In this document: positions 32,898-43,286 of the stretch, one piece after another
Layout: the number at the start of each line of letters is the position of its first letter
How positions within the stretch are numbered: the first letter of the stretch is position 1
Made by a program: the position numbers and the translations under genes
Notes under the pieces: model-generated
Databases searched by the model: none
Told to the model about the DNA's origin: nothing
The model's input: only the letters and a program-made list of their open reading frames with translations
Source of the DNA: Enterococcus thailandicus
GTDB taxonomy: Bacteria; Bacillota; Bacilli; Lactobacillales; Enterococcaceae
Direction: 5' to 3'
Assembly: GCF_001886265.1 (NCBI RefSeq)
Contig: NZ_JXLE01000002.1
Coordinates: 48,418 to 112,417, forward strand
Length of the DNA stretch: 64,000 bases

Positions 32898-34058
32898 TCA
32901 ATTTGCTTTAACCGTATAAATCTTTCTCGTAAAATGTTTTAAAATCAATGGAGAAACTAAAGTCGTTAGTAAAATGATGATTACTAATGGTGAATAATAC
33001 CGTGCTTCAATCAACTTACTTTGTTGTCCAATTTGTAAAATAATCAGAGCCATTTCGCCACGTGAAATCATTCCCGCACCAACCATCAAGGAACTATTTC
33101 CAGAAAAGCCAGCAACTTTTGCGCCGAAATAACCACCGACCAGTTTCGTCAAGATTGCAACAATCGTAAAGGCAAGAATGAAGAAAAGTTGACTTCCGAA
33201 ATTGGCGAAATCTACTTCTAGTCCTACACTGACAAAGAAAACAGGAATAAAGACGGAATAACCTAAAGCCTCTACATTTCGATAAACTTCCTGTTTGACT
33301 TTTGTCTGACTAACAGCAATTCCTGCAAAAAATGCTCCGATTACTGAACTAAGACCAACTAGATCTGCGACAAAAGACATCCCCAAACAGATGACTAGGG
33401 AAACAATGATCACAGCAGAATTTGCATAAATTTTTTCTGCGAAAGACATCAATAGAGGAGCAATCCATTTAACCAACAAGAAAATAAATACGAAATAAAT
33501 CACTTGTTCCAATAAAATCAGTGGAAGAGATGTTTGGTTAGCTGTGTCACCAGTCAAGAACGAAAGACTCAAACTTAGCACTAAGACAACTAAAATATCA
33601 TCTACTACAGAAGCTCCAAGGATGGTTGAGCCTTCTTTAGTATTGACCACATTTAATTCCTTCAATACCTCAACTGAAATACTTACTGAAGTTGCTGCAA
33701 GGATAATTCCAAAAAACAGTGCTTCATTTAGCGGCACATGAAAAGCTTCACCTGTGAGCCAACCAAATACTACTGGAAATAGAATTCCTAACAAAGCAAC
33801 GAACATACCGGGCTTAAAATATTTTTTGAGTAAAGATAGATCGCTTTCCAAACCCGCAAGAAACATTAATAAAATCACACCGATTTCAGAAAAATCATGT
33901 ACTAAAATGTTGGGATGCACCCAATTTAAACCTGCTTGTCCTAAAATCACGCCGACTAACAACTGCCCGATTACAGCGGGAATCCCAATACGACGTGAAA
34001 GATGTGAACCAAGCGTTGTCGCAATCAAAATTAGACACAAGGTTCCAATAAATTCCAT
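32898..34058 (-). CDS. napA: Na+/H+ antiporter NapA-like (CPA2 family)
   Basis: A 386-residue membrane antiporter with about twelve helices. The paired Asp motif GASVVDDILVV near residue 155 is the ion-binding site of CPA2 exchangers. It reads closely like E. hirae NapA (for example ATTLGSHLSRRIGIPAVIGQ), which exports Na+ or Li+ in exchange for protons. ATG 34058 follows AAAGGAAA; a longer in-frame start at 34100 has no ribosome site. It is monocistronic. Confidence 0.88.
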   Translation of the reverse strand: MEFIGTLCLILIATTLGSHLSRRIGIPAVIGQLLVGVILGQAGLNWVHPNILVHDFSEIGVILLMFLAGLESDLSLLKKYFKPGMFVALLGILFPVVFGWLTGEAFHVPLNEALFFGIILAATSVSISVEVLKELNVVNTKEGSTILGASVVDDILVVLVLSLSLSFLTGDTANQTSLPLILLEQVIYFVFIFLLVKWIAPLLMSFAEKIYANSAVIIVSLVICLGMSFVADLVGLSSVIGAFFAGIAVSQTKVKQEVYRNVEALGYSVFIPVFFVSVGLEVDFANFGSQLFFILAFTIVAILTKLVGGYFGAKVAGFSGNSSLMVGAGMISRGEMALIILQIGQQSKLIEARYYSPLVIIILLTTLVSPLILKHFTRKIYTVKAN

Positions 34059-34153
34059 TTGATCATTTCCTTTCCTTTGAATAAAAAAGAAACAGCACAC
34101 CTGCTACACAAAAATCAGGCGAACCATTTCTCTTGATACAATTAACACTTAGC

Positions 34154-34681
34154 TTAGTTGATCGTCATTTTTTTTAATTTGAAAAAGCTGATTGCTTCTG
34201 ACACGCCCATGACAATGAGCATTCCCCCAAAGATTTGGAATAAAACTAACAAACTAGCAAATGGGTTGAACAACAAAACGATTCCGCCAATCAATAACAG
34301 CACACTGTAGATAAGCCATGGTGTCGATTTCATATTCAATCCCATAATCAATTGGAAAATGCCGTTACAAATAATTGCTAAGCCTAACAAAATCGGTAAA
34401 ATCGAAGCAATTGCTGGTGCAAAAAACAACACGACCAATGCCAAAATCAGAAAGATGATTCCGCTAAACAGACCAAAGCCCCAGCTTCCGACTTGTTTTT
34501 TACGTTTATAATCTTCAAATAAATTGAAAATACCTAACAAACAGAAATAAGCAGTAATCAGATAACCAATCAGATTAAAAACAGCTCTTGGATTAATAAC
34601 GATCAATACGCCTAAAACGATATAAATAATAGCTCTGACTAAAGCATAAGTTTTAAAGTTTCTTTTTAATCCCTCAATCAT
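34154..34681 (-). CDS. DUF308 (HdeD-like) membrane protein
   Basis: A 175-residue protein with six hydrophobic helices arranged as three repeated pairs, each with a Gly-rich turn, as in HdeD/DUF308 proteins. In enterobacteria HdeD is linked to acid resistance; the role here is unknown. AAAGGAGG precedes ATG 34681. Confidence 0.8.
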   Translation of the reverse strand: MIEGLKRNFKTYALVRAIIYIVLGVLIVINPRAVFNLIGYLITAYFCLLGIFNLFEDYKRKKQVGSWGFGLFSGIIFLILALVVLFFAPAIASILPILLGLAIICNGIFQLIMGLNMKSTPWLIYSVLLLIGGIVLLFNPFASLLVLFQIFGGMLIVMGVSEAISFFKLKKMTIN

Positions 34682-34795
34682 ACGAAAACCTCCTTTTCTT
34701 TCATTCTATAACATAAACTGCTAGTTTGCCAAGAAAACCGATTAGCATTCACCACTAAAAATGCAAGATAACTTATTTTAGAAATAACGCAGTAA

Positions 34796-36220
34796 TCAAA
34801 AATCCAACAGGTCTAACAATTCACTTTCATTTGAAAATAAAATAGCGTCATTAATCAAGACGCTTGGAACATCAGTCTGTGGGATAGGTTGATTGGTGAT
34901 AATCAGATCAAATGCGTTTAAATCATAGTCAACGACTTCTTCATCTGTAATAGCTAACATATCTGAACGGATTTTGTGTAAAGAAAGTGTCACATGAACA
35001 TAATTACCAATGTACTGGCTATGATTGATTCCCATATCACTGACAACTAAAATCTTTTTAGATGCTACAATGCTTTGATTGATGCCTGGATAGCCATTCA
35101 ACAGCCAAAAAATATAGGAAGAAGAATGGTTTAGTAAATTGGTTTCTAATAGAGCGGAAAAGAAGTGCCGTTCTGCTTGAAGTCTTGCATATAAATGGAG
35201 TTGAGTAAAGTGAATATGTCTTGTGAACAAAGTTGCTCGTTGTGTTAATTCCGTTGTATCAAACGGAATTAGTCGAGAGAATAAATAAAGACAAGTCAAG
35301 AGATGCACGATAAAATCGACTGCATCTTCTGTGAGTTGCTCAGTTTGTGAAAAAGAATTGAATTTTAGATTGGTACGGATTTTTTCACTGATATCCTTTT
35401 TTTCCTCATAAGAATATTGTTGGAAAGGTCCTTTTTGAAAATGGTAGAGTACCTCTTGATACGTTTCAACATCTAAGCCAATCAAATACTGGCTTAAAAA
35501 GACATAATCTTCGTGTTTGATTTTCATATTTTCAGGGGACTGTCTCTCGGAATAGAGTGGAAATCCCTGTTGCTCTCGCTCCAAGCTAACCATGAAATAC
35601 ATAATAAAAAAAGTATGCTCGTAACTATTATCACCACTGACAATATTTAATTGACAGTGGTTACGACGCATCAATTGCTTCACTTCCTTTTTGTCTAGTT
35701 GGTAAGGTAGTGCGTAGTGACCGTAGTAGATCAAAAAGAAAAAGGTAACGAAAATTCGTAATGATAATTCACCTTCTGTACTTGTTAGTTGATAGCCCTG
35801 GTCAACAACAATTTTCAGTGAATATTTCTCCAATACTTGATTACACTGTTTCAATTTTCGAGCAAAGGAGGAGCGGCTGATACAGATCGTGTCACAATAA
35901 TATTCAATCGTATTGCCTGGATTTTGAATGAATTCGTTCAATAGTTGGGTATTTGTTGAGGTTTGTGCCATATCCGTTAACATTTGTAGATAAACTGAGA
36001 CGTTGAACCTTTCCAAGCGATAGCCAAGTTTATGGGAAGTTTGAATCGTGAATACTGATCCCCAACGCTGTTTGATTTCTTCAATATAACGAATAAACGT
36101 TGACTCAGAGCTTCCAATATATTTTGCAAGTTCTTTTTTAGTCATCCATTTGTCAGAAATGGATAATATTCTAATAATTTCTTCCATTTTCCGATAATTA
36201 TCTTCCAATAGCCTAATCAT
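34796..36220 (-). CDS. ebpR: Mga-family transcriptional activator, EbpR-like
   Basis: A 474-residue regulator with two N-terminal helix-turn-helix regions (about 20-65, WMTKKELAKYIGSSESTFIRYIEEI, and 95-140, CDTICISRSSFARKLKQCN), a PRD-like centre and a C-terminal EIIB-like part (ILVVSDMGINHSQYIGNYV). This is the Mga/AtxA layout. ATG 36220 follows GGGGAGG; the in-frame extension to 36283 lacks a ribosome site. It is divergent from the pilus operon, the position of ebpR in E. faecalis and E. faecium, and should activate it. Confidence 0.88.
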   Translation of the reverse strand: MIRLLEDNYRKMEEIIRILSISDKWMTKKELAKYIGSSESTFIRYIEEIKQRWGSVFTIQTSHKLGYRLERFNVSVYLQMLTDMAQTSTNTQLLNEFIQNPGNTIEYYCDTICISRSSFARKLKQCNQVLEKYSLKIVVDQGYQLTSTEGELSLRIFVTFFFLIYYGHYALPYQLDKKEVKQLMRRNHCQLNIVSGDNSYEHTFFIMYFMVSLEREQQGFPLYSERQSPENMKIKHEDYVFLSQYLIGLDVETYQEVLYHFQKGPFQQYSYEEKKDISEKIRTNLKFNSFSQTEQLTEDAVDFIVHLLTCLYLFSRLIPFDTTELTQRATLFTRHIHFTQLHLYARLQAERHFFSALLETNLLNHSSSYIFWLLNGYPGINQSIVASKKILVVSDMGINHSQYIGNYVHVTLSLHKIRSDMLAITDEEVVDYDLNAFDLIITNQPIPQTDVPSVLINDAILFSNESELLDLLDF

Positions 36221-36313
36221 ATTTTTTCCTCCCCAACCCTTTACTTTAATGAAACAACCATCGAAAGAATGAAGCAATCTCATAAATGAAACCGCTCGGT
36301 TTAAAAACTGGTG

Positions 36314-36342
36314 TGATTTAATTACTGGCTTCTTCGTATAAT
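36314..36342 (+). promoter_or_regulatory. Probable ebpABC promoter
   Basis: TATAAT at 36337-36342 is preceded 17 nt upstream by TGATTT, a poor -35 box. This fits a promoter needing activation by the divergent Mga-type regulator. Confidence 0.45.
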
Positions 36343-36414
36343 AATTATTAGATTAGAATAATGAAAAATTGTGCCATTAGCTATTCTAATTGAATTATTG
36401 ACCCACAAAGGAAA

Positions 36415-36430
36415 GGAGAGAATAGAAATT
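36415..36430 (+). promoter_or_regulatory. Ribosome site and rare ATT start codon of ebpA
   Basis: GGAG at 36415-36418 lies 9 nt before ATT at 36428-36430, which begins IKLLKKLGVIGAVLLL, a proper signal peptide. The only upstream candidate, GTG at 36371, has no ribosome site and would put 19 mostly unrelated residues before the signal peptide. ATT initiation of ebpA was reported for E. faecalis. Confidence 0.8.
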
Positions 36431-39400
36431 AAATTATTGAAGAAACTTGGGGTTATTGGCGCTGTGCTATTACTTGTTTCATCTTATTTAATGCCAATCA
36501 CTGTGAAAGCAGAAGCTGTTGATACCGTTGATATCACGTCAGCACAGATAACAACAGATGAAAAAGATCAGACCTCTTTAAATGTGGATCTAAATCTTAT
36601 CAATCAGACAGATGCTGCACTAAAAAAAGAAATCAAGTTGACGAACGCTCGCTTGATTGATACAAAAGAACTTCAAAAAGATGGCTACTCTTATCAAGTA
36701 GAAGATCATATTCTCAGTTTAACAATTGCCAGTGGAACAAATCAGCAAGTTCAACTTTCGTTAGCTGTTGATTCTCACTCCTTAGATGTAACCCAAACAC
36801 CTAAGTTATTGTACGAAAAAAATGAATTTGAAGTATCTTTTATGCCTGACGAAACTACGAGTGAGACGACTCCAAAAGAAACGGAGACTGACAGCACGAC
36901 AGATAACACTATAGCAGAAGAAAGTGATGTCGAGCCAACGTCAGAAGAAATTGTTCGGCCTTTCGCCGAAGCAAAAATGGCCACAGCAGCCGATCTTTTC
37001 CGAAAAGAACATGAGTCGATTAATCCACAGTACACAACCGACAATTCAGGCACTTATCCAACAGCTAGTTGGCAACCAACTGGTAATCAGCAAGTCATCA
37101 ACCATCAAGGAAATAAACAGGGAAGTAGCACTGAATGGGATGGGCAAACTTCTTGGAATGGTGATCCGCTAAATAAAACGAACTCGTATATCGAATATGG
37201 TGGTACTGGCGACCAAGCAGATTATGCAATTCGCAAATACGCAAAAGAAACTTCCACGCCCGGACTATTTGATGTCTACTTAAATGTTCGTGGAAATGTT
37301 CAAAAAGAGATCACACCTTTAGATTTAGTCTTAGTCGTTGACTGGTCAGGAAGTATGAACGATAACAACCGAATCGGAGAGGTTCAAAAAGGCGTAAACC
37401 GTTTTGTTGATACATTAGCTGATAGCGGAATTGCTGACAGTATCAATATGGGTTACGTAGGTTATTCAAGTGATGGCTACAAAAACGGAACAGTTCCGAT
37501 GGGCTCATTTGACTCTGTGAAAAACCCAATCAAAAATATTACGCCAAGTAGTACAACTGGTGGTACTTTTACACAAAAAGCATTACGTGATGCCGGTAAC
37601 ATGTTAGCAACACCAAATGGACACAAAAAAGTCATCGTTCTACTAACGGATGGTGTACCAACATTTTCATATCATGTTAGCCGTGTTCAAACCGAAGCTG
37701 ACGGTAGTTATTACGGTACGCAGTTTACTACGAGTCAAGACAAACCCGGAAATACTTCCTACATTTCAAACAGTTACAATGCGCAGGACCAGAACAATAC
37801 GAATCGTCGAATCAACAGTACCTTTATCGCAACGATTGGTGAAGCCCTAGCGCTAAAACAACGCGGAATTGAGATTCACGGATTAGGTATTCAATTACAA
37901 AGTGATTCAACTGCTGGTTTATCAAAACAAGAAGTTGAAAATAAAATGCGGCAAATGGTTTCTGAAGACGAAAATGGCGATTTATATTATGAATCTGCTG
38001 ACTATGCACCAGACATCTCGGATTATTTGGCAAAGAAAGCCGTGCAAATTGCCGGAACCGTTGTGAACGGAAATGTCACTGATCCAATTGCTGAACCTTT
38101 TATTTATGAACCAGATACTTTAAGTATTAAAAGTGTTGGCTCAGTTCAAGTCCCATCTATGCCAAGCATTACAATGGACGGAACAACGGTAAAAAGTAAT
38201 GGTATTTATTTAGGAAAACAGCAAGAAATCCAAATTCATTATCAAATTAGACTTCAAACGGAATCAGACTCATTCAAACCAGATTTTTGGTATCAAATGA
38301 ATGGACGAACAACTTTTCAACCAATGGCAACGTCAAGTGAACTTGCAGATTTTGGTGTTCCTTCTGGTAAAGCTCCTGGGGTCAAATTGAATTTCAAAAA
38401 GATTTGGGAAGAATTTGATCAAGATACAAGTAGCCGACCAGAAAGTGTTACCTATGAAGTCACACGTCAACAAGTGACAAATTCAGCAAATTGGCAGACT
38501 GGTTACATCAAGATTTCTAAACCTGAAAATGACACTAGTAACACATGGGAAAGAACCGATATCACACAGTTATCAAAAACAGCTGATGATTCTTATGATG
38601 AAACCCTTAGTCTTCCTCAATACAACAATCAAGGGAAAAATTTCAGCTATCAGATGACTAATGAAGTGGCAGTCCCGGGTTATGACCAAGAAAAAGTAGA
38701 TGAAACAACTTGGAAAAACACGAAACAGTTTAAACCATTAGACTTGAAAGTGATTAAGAATTCTTCAACTGGTGAAAAAAATCTCGAAGGAGCAATTTTT
38801 GAGTTAACTGGTGATGGCGTCAAAACAACGCTAATTGACAACCAAGATGGCAGTTACTCATTGCCTAAAGAGGTTCGCTTACAAAAAGGGAAAAAATATA
38901 CACTGACAGAGCTTCAAGCTCCGGCAGGCCATGAACTAGGCGAAAAAACAACTTGGAACATCGAAGTTACGAATCAAGGGACAGTCAAGATTGATGGAAA
39001 AGAAGTAACTACGAGCAATCAAGTAATTACGCTAGAAATTGAAAATCAGTTTTCCGAATTACCAATCAATATCAGAAAGTACACGTTGCAAAACGGTAAA
39101 CAAGTTAATTTAGCAGACGCAACATTTGAATTGCAAAGAAAAGACGAACAAGGGACTTATCAAAAAGTGGGTACCGAAAAAACAAATCAATCTGGAATTG
39201 CCCATTTTGTAATCAATCAGTCTGGGACTTATCGCTTGGTCGAAATAACTGGCCCACTCGGCTACGATACGCTTGCTGGAAATTATGAATTCAAAGTCGA
39301 TAAATATGGCCAGATTCATTACGATGGTAAGAACATCGATCAGGATGCAACGGAGTGGACAGTGACGCACGAGAATCATCTAAAAGCTTTTGATTTGACG

Positions 39401-39832
39401 GTGCACAAGAAAGCAGATAATCAGACAGCGTTAAAAGGTGCAAAATTCCGCTTAACTGGTCCAGATACAGATATTGAATTACCAAAAGATGGCGAAGAAA
39501 CAGATACCTTCCTCTTTGAAAACTTACAGCCTGGTGAATATACTTTGACAGAAACATTTACACCTGAAGGATATCAAGGACTCAAAGAACCCATTAAACT
39601 TGTGATTAACGAAGATGGGACAGTAACTATTGACGGAAAAGAAATCGACGATGTGCTCGTCACTGGTGAACAAAACAATCAAATCAGTTTAGATGTAACG
39701 AACCAAGCAAAAATTCCTCTACCAGAAACTGGTGGAATTGGTCGTGTTTGGCTCTACTTGATCGCTGCAATTAGTTTAGCAACGGTCGGTGGTTATCTAT
39801 TCATCAAGCAACGAACAGAAGGAGAGGTGTAA
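36428..39832 (+). CDS. ebpA: Pilus tip protein EbpA-like, VWA domain, LPXTG-anchored
   Basis: A 1134-residue surface adhesin starting at ATT 36428. Parts in order: signal peptide (to about VKAEA, residue 29), a Thr/Glu-rich region, a von Willebrand A domain with MIDAS DWSGSMN near 304, then several Cna-B/SpaA-like repeats (for example AIFELTGDGVKTTL, ATFELQRKDEQG, AKFRLTGPD) and C-terminal LPETG with a membrane helix and basic tail. Such proteins cap the pilus and bind host matrix proteins such as fibrinogen or collagen. It is the first gene of the pilus operon; ebpB starts 4 nt after its stop. Confidence 0.9.
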   Translation: MKLLKKLGVIGAVLLLVSSYLMPITVKAEAVDTVDITSAQITTDEKDQTSLNVDLNLINQTDAALKKEIKLTNARLIDTKELQKDGYSYQVEDHILSLTIASGTNQQVQLSLAVDSHSLDVTQTPKLLYEKNEFEVSFMPDETTSETTPKETETDSTTDNTIAEESDVEPTSEEIVRPFAEAKMATAADLFRKEHESINPQYTTDNSGTYPTASWQPTGNQQVINHQGNKQGSSTEWDGQTSWNGDPLNKTNSYIEYGGTGDQADYAIRKYAKETSTPGLFDVYLNVRGNVQKEITPLDLVLVVDWSGSMNDNNRIGEVQKGVNRFVDTLADSGIADSINMGYVGYSSDGYKNGTVPMGSFDSVKNPIKNITPSSTTGGTFTQKALRDAGNMLATPNGHKKVIVLLTDGVPTFSYHVSRVQTEADGSYYGTQFTTSQDKPGNTSYISNSYNAQDQNNTNRRINSTFIATIGEALALKQRGIEIHGLGIQLQSDSTAGLSKQEVENKMRQMVSEDENGDLYYESADYAPDISDYLAKKAVQIAGTVVNGNVTDPIAEPFIYEPDTLSIKSVGSVQVPSMPSITMDGTTVKSNGIYLGKQQEIQIHYQIRLQTESDSFKPDFWYQMNGRTTFQPMATSSELADFGVPSGKAPGVKLNFKKIWEEFDQDTSSRPESVTYEVTRQQVTNSANWQTGYIKISKPENDTSNTWERTDITQLSKTADDSYDETLSLPQYNNQGKNFSYQMTNEVAVPGYDQEKVDETTWKNTKQFKPLDLKVIKNSSTGEKNLEGAIFELTGDGVKTTLIDNQDGSYSLPKEVRLQKGKKYTLTELQAPAGHELGEKTTWNIEVTNQGTVKIDGKEVTTSNQVITLEIENQFSELPINIRKYTLQNGKQVNLADATFELQRKDEQGTYQKVGTEKTNQSGIAHFVINQSGTYRLVEITGPLGYDTLAGNYEFKVDKYGQIHYDGKNIDQDATEWTVTHENHLKAFDLTVHKKADNQTALKGAKFRLTGPDTDIELPKDGEETDTFLFENLQPGEYTLTETFTPEGYQGLKEPIKLVINEDGTVTIDGKEIDDVLVTGEQNNQISLDVTNQAKIPLPETGGIGRVWLYLIAAISLATVGGYLFIKQRTEGEV

Positions 39833-39835
39833 CGA

Positions 39836-41260
39836 ATGAAAAACGCGCGATTATTAAAACTGTGTGTGTTTGTGCTTGTATTTTTCGGCTTTTCACAACA
39901 AGCATTGGCAGAAAATACGCAAGCAAACGTTCAGATTACTTTACACAAATTACTATTTCCTGAAGGTCAGTTGCCTACAGAACAAGAAAATTCTGGTGAA
40001 GAAGGTACCTTATTACAAAATTATCGTGGGCTCAATGATGTGGACTATCAAGTATTTGACGTAACCGATTCCTTTTATCAGTTACGCAGTGGGGGAGATT
40101 CTGTTCAATCGGCTCAAACTAAATTAGCACAAACAGGCGCTTCAGCGGGAAAGCTGGTCGCTGAAGGAACAACAAGTCATGTAAACGGTGAAGATGGGAT
40201 CTTATCTTTTACTTTGCCAACTAAAGACGAAAAGCAACGTGATAAAGCTTATTTATTCATTGAAGTTCATGCACCAGAAGTCGTCAAAGAAAAAGCAAGT
40301 AATCTGGTCGTGATTTTACCAGTACAAGATAGTAATGGCGCGGATTTGTCGACAATCCACCTTTACCCTAAAAACGAAGAAAATGCGTATGACTTACCAC
40401 CACTAGAAAAAACGGTGTTAGAGGGAGAAAATGGATTTACTGTGGGTGATGCTGTTCACTACCAATTGAAGACAACTATTCCGGCAAACATCTTAGATTA
40501 TCACCAGTTTCGTATTTCAGATACTGCTGATCCAGTACTGACGCTTTTACCGAACACATTGAAGGTATCTGTGGATGGACAAGAGTTAACCAGCGGCTAT
40601 ACGACGAAGACGCACGCCCATGGATTTACGTTAGATTTTTCAATTCAAGAACTCCAAAAATTTGCGAAGAAACAACTAGTGATTTCTTACCAGATGACAT
40701 TAGAAAAAGATGCAAAACCTGATACAGCTATTCTCAATGAAGGTCGTTTAGACAGTGATAAACACTCCATCACAAAGAAAACTGCTGTACGAACAGGTGG
40801 TAAACGATTTGTTAAAGTCTCAAGCGAAAATCAAACAGAAAAACTGGCTGGAGCAGTCTTTATCGTAAAAGACAAAACAGGTAACTACTTACATGAATCA
40901 GCTAGTGGCTACACTTGGAACAAAGATAAACAAGCAGCAAAACAGTTTCTATCTGATCGTTCTGGAAATTTTGTAGTCAAAGGCTTAAGAGATGGACACT
41001 ATTTCTTAGAAGAAATCAAAGCACCTGATAACTATGTCTTAAGTCAAGAATCAGTTCCATTTACGATTACAGAACATTCTTATGTATCAAATGGGCAAGC
41101 GACAGAGCCTTTAAAAGTCGTCAATAAAAAGATAAAACATTCAGGGCTATTACCAAAAACAAATGACCAACAAACCATTTGGTGGGGACTACTTGGAACA
41201 TTATTAATTGGCTTAGTCATTGGTTGGATAATTTATCAAAAACGAGGAGCAAAAAAATGA
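39836..41260 (+). CDS. ebpB: Pilus base/minor pilin EbpB-like
   Basis: A 474-residue minor pilin: signal peptide ending QQALAEN, the pilin motif HLYPKN near residue 180, isopeptide-type domains, an E-box-like stretch GHYFLEEIKAPDNYVL near 400, and the sorting signal LLPKTN followed by a membrane helix and basic tail. The non-canonical LPKTN matches base pilins that are anchored last. GGAGAGG precedes the ATG. Its stop overlaps the ebpC start (ATGA). Confidence 0.88.
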   Translation: MKNARLLKLCVFVLVFFGFSQQALAENTQANVQITLHKLLFPEGQLPTEQENSGEEGTLLQNYRGLNDVDYQVFDVTDSFYQLRSGGDSVQSAQTKLAQTGASAGKLVAEGTTSHVNGEDGILSFTLPTKDEKQRDKAYLFIEVHAPEVVKEKASNLVVILPVQDSNGADLSTIHLYPKNEENAYDLPPLEKTVLEGENGFTVGDAVHYQLKTTIPANILDYHQFRISDTADPVLTLLPNTLKVSVDGQELTSGYTTKTHAHGFTLDFSIQELQKFAKKQLVISYQMTLEKDAKPDTAILNEGRLDSDKHSITKKTAVRTGGKRFVKVSSENQTEKLAGAVFIVKDKTGNYLHESASGYTWNKDKQAAKQFLSDRSGNFVVKGLRDGHYFLEEIKAPDNYVLSQESVPFTITEHSYVSNGQATEPLKVVNKKIKHSGLLPKTNDQQTIWWGLLGTLLIGLVIGWIIYQKRGAKK

Positions 41261-43140
41261 AACAGTTTAAGAAAGTTTGGTATTTATTAAGCACATTGTT
41301 ACTGACCTTACCACTTTTTACAGGCCTAGTAGGTACAGTTCCAGCTTTTGCAGCAGAAAATGATGACACAGCAAAAGTAATCTTGCACAAAAAGAAGATG
41401 ACTGATTTTCCTGACCCATTGATTCAAAATAGCGGGAAAGAAATGAGTGAGTTTGACCAGTACCAAGGATTGGCTGGTGTAACGTTTAGTATCTATGATG
41501 TAACAGCAGAATTCTATGCTCAACGTGAAGCAGGCGCAACAGTCGATGCTGCTAAGCAAGCAGTTCAAGGCTTAACAACTGGCACACCTATTGCACAAGG
41601 AACAACCGATGCGAACGGAAACGTTAGCTTGGATTTGCCAAAGAAACAACAAAGTAAAGATGCAGTTTATACCATCAAAGAAGAAGCAAAAGATGGCGTA
41701 ACTGCTGCAGCCAATATGGTCGTTGCTTTTCCTGTTTATGAACTAATCAAACAAGCAGATGGTTCTTACAAATACGGAACAGAAGAATTAACAACCATTC
41801 ATTTATATCCAAAAAATATCGTAGCCAACGATGGTGCATTACACGTCAAAAAAGTTGGTACTGCTGAAAATGAATCTTTAAATGGGGCAGAATTTGTTAT
41901 CTCAAAAACAGAAGGAACTCCGAGCGTCGTAAAATATATCCAAGGTGTGAAAGATGGTCTTTACACTTGGACAACCGATAAAAGCCAAGCGAAACACTTC
42001 ATCACCGGAAAAAATTATGCAATTGGCGAAAACGATTTTACAGAAACTGATGCTGCGACTGGTGAATTAACAATCAAAAATCTTGAAGTCGGTTCTTATG
42101 TATTAGAAGAAGTTAAAGGACCAGATAATGCGGAATTGATTGAAAGCCAAACGAAAACAGATTTTACAATTGAAGCTGATAATCAAACAGCTGTAGAAAA
42201 AACAATTAAAAATGACACATCAAAAGTAGAAAAAACAACACCTAACTTAGATGGAAAAGACGTTGCAATCGGTGAAAAAATCCAATACGAAATTTCTGTC
42301 AATATTCCTTTAGGTATTGCAGATAAAGAAGGCGATGCAAACAAATATGTTAAATTCAATCTAATTGATACACATGACGAAGCTTTAACGTTTGATAACA
42401 TTGCTTCAGGTGACAATGCCTACGCACTTTATGATGGTGATACAGTAATTGCACCCGCAAATTATCAAGTGACAGAACAAGAAAATGGGTTCACTGTAGC
42501 AGTTGATCCTGCATTTATTCCTTCATTAACACCAGGTGGTACTTTGAAATTTGTTTACTACATGCACTTAAATGAAAAAGCAGATCCAACCAAAGGATTT
42601 AAAAACGAAGCCAACGTAGACAATGGACACACAGATGATAAAACACCACCAACTGTTGAAGTTGTTACTGGTGGGAAAAGATTTATCAAAGTAGATGGTG
42701 ATGTTTCATCAACACAAGCTTTAGAAGGCGCTTCATTTGTCGTACGTGACGAAGACAGCGATACAGCTAATTACTTGAAAATTGATGAGGCAACAAAAGC
42801 TGTTACTTGGGTGAAAAACAAAGAAGATGCAACTACTTTCACAACATCAGCAGATGGATTAGTAGACGTAACAGGGTTAGACTATGGAACGTATTACTTG
42901 GAAGAAACAGTTGCTCCTAACGACTACGTTCTATTAACAAATCGGATTGAATTTGAAGTTGATGAACACTCATACGGAACAACTGAAAACTTAGTTGCTC
43001 CAGAAAAAGTTCCAAACAAACACAAAGGAACTTTACCTTCAACTGGTGGTAAAGGAATCTACTTGTACATCTGTACAGGTGCTTTATTACTTGTTGTTGT
43101 AGGGCTATACTTTGCTAAACGTCGCAAAGAAAATGTATAG
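41257..43140 (+). CDS. ebpC: Major pilin EbpC-like
   Basis: A 627-residue backbone pilin, the same length I recall for E. faecalis EbpC. Signal peptide to about PAFAAEN, pilin motif HLYPKN with the polymerising Lys near residue 186, E-box segments SYVLEEVKGPDN and TYYLEETVAPNDYVL, isopeptide domains, and sorting signal LPSTGG with membrane helix and basic tail. ATG 41257 overlaps the ebpB stop and follows CGAGGAGC. Subunits are joined by sortase C encoded downstream. Confidence 0.92.
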   Translation: MKQFKKVWYLLSTLLLTLPLFTGLVGTVPAFAAENDDTAKVILHKKKMTDFPDPLIQNSGKEMSEFDQYQGLAGVTFSIYDVTAEFYAQREAGATVDAAKQAVQGLTTGTPIAQGTTDANGNVSLDLPKKQQSKDAVYTIKEEAKDGVTAAANMVVAFPVYELIKQADGSYKYGTEELTTIHLYPKNIVANDGALHVKKVGTAENESLNGAEFVISKTEGTPSVVKYIQGVKDGLYTWTTDKSQAKHFITGKNYAIGENDFTETDAATGELTIKNLEVGSYVLEEVKGPDNAELIESQTKTDFTIEADNQTAVEKTIKNDTSKVEKTTPNLDGKDVAIGEKIQYEISVNIPLGIADKEGDANKYVKFNLIDTHDEALTFDNIASGDNAYALYDGDTVIAPANYQVTEQENGFTVAVDPAFIPSLTPGGTLKFVYYMHLNEKADPTKGFKNEANVDNGHTDDKTPPTVEVVTGGKRFIKVDGDVSSTQALEGASFVVRDEDSDTANYLKIDEATKAVTWVKNKEDATTFTTSADGLVDVTGLDYGTYYLEETVAPNDYVLLTNRIEFEVDEHSYGTTENLVAPEKVPNKHKGTLPSTGGKGIYLYICTGALLLVVVGLYFAKRRKENV

Positions 43141-43217
43141 AAGCTGAACTTCCGCTAAAAAGTGAAGCAAGCCTTTCGATTAACAAAATAATCAAAGGAT
43201 TCTATCTACCAAAACAA

Positions 43218-43258
43218 TAAAAGAGCCTGAGACATTGTGTTGTCCTAGGCTCTTTTAT
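43218..43258 (+). terminator. Terminator between ebpC and srtC
   Basis: TAAAAGAGCCTGAGAC pairs with TCCTAGGCTCTTTTA, followed by TTT. It may reduce sortase transcripts relative to pilin transcripts. Confidence 0.8.
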
Positions 43259-43286
43259 TTATTGATCTTCATCCAAGGAGGAATCC

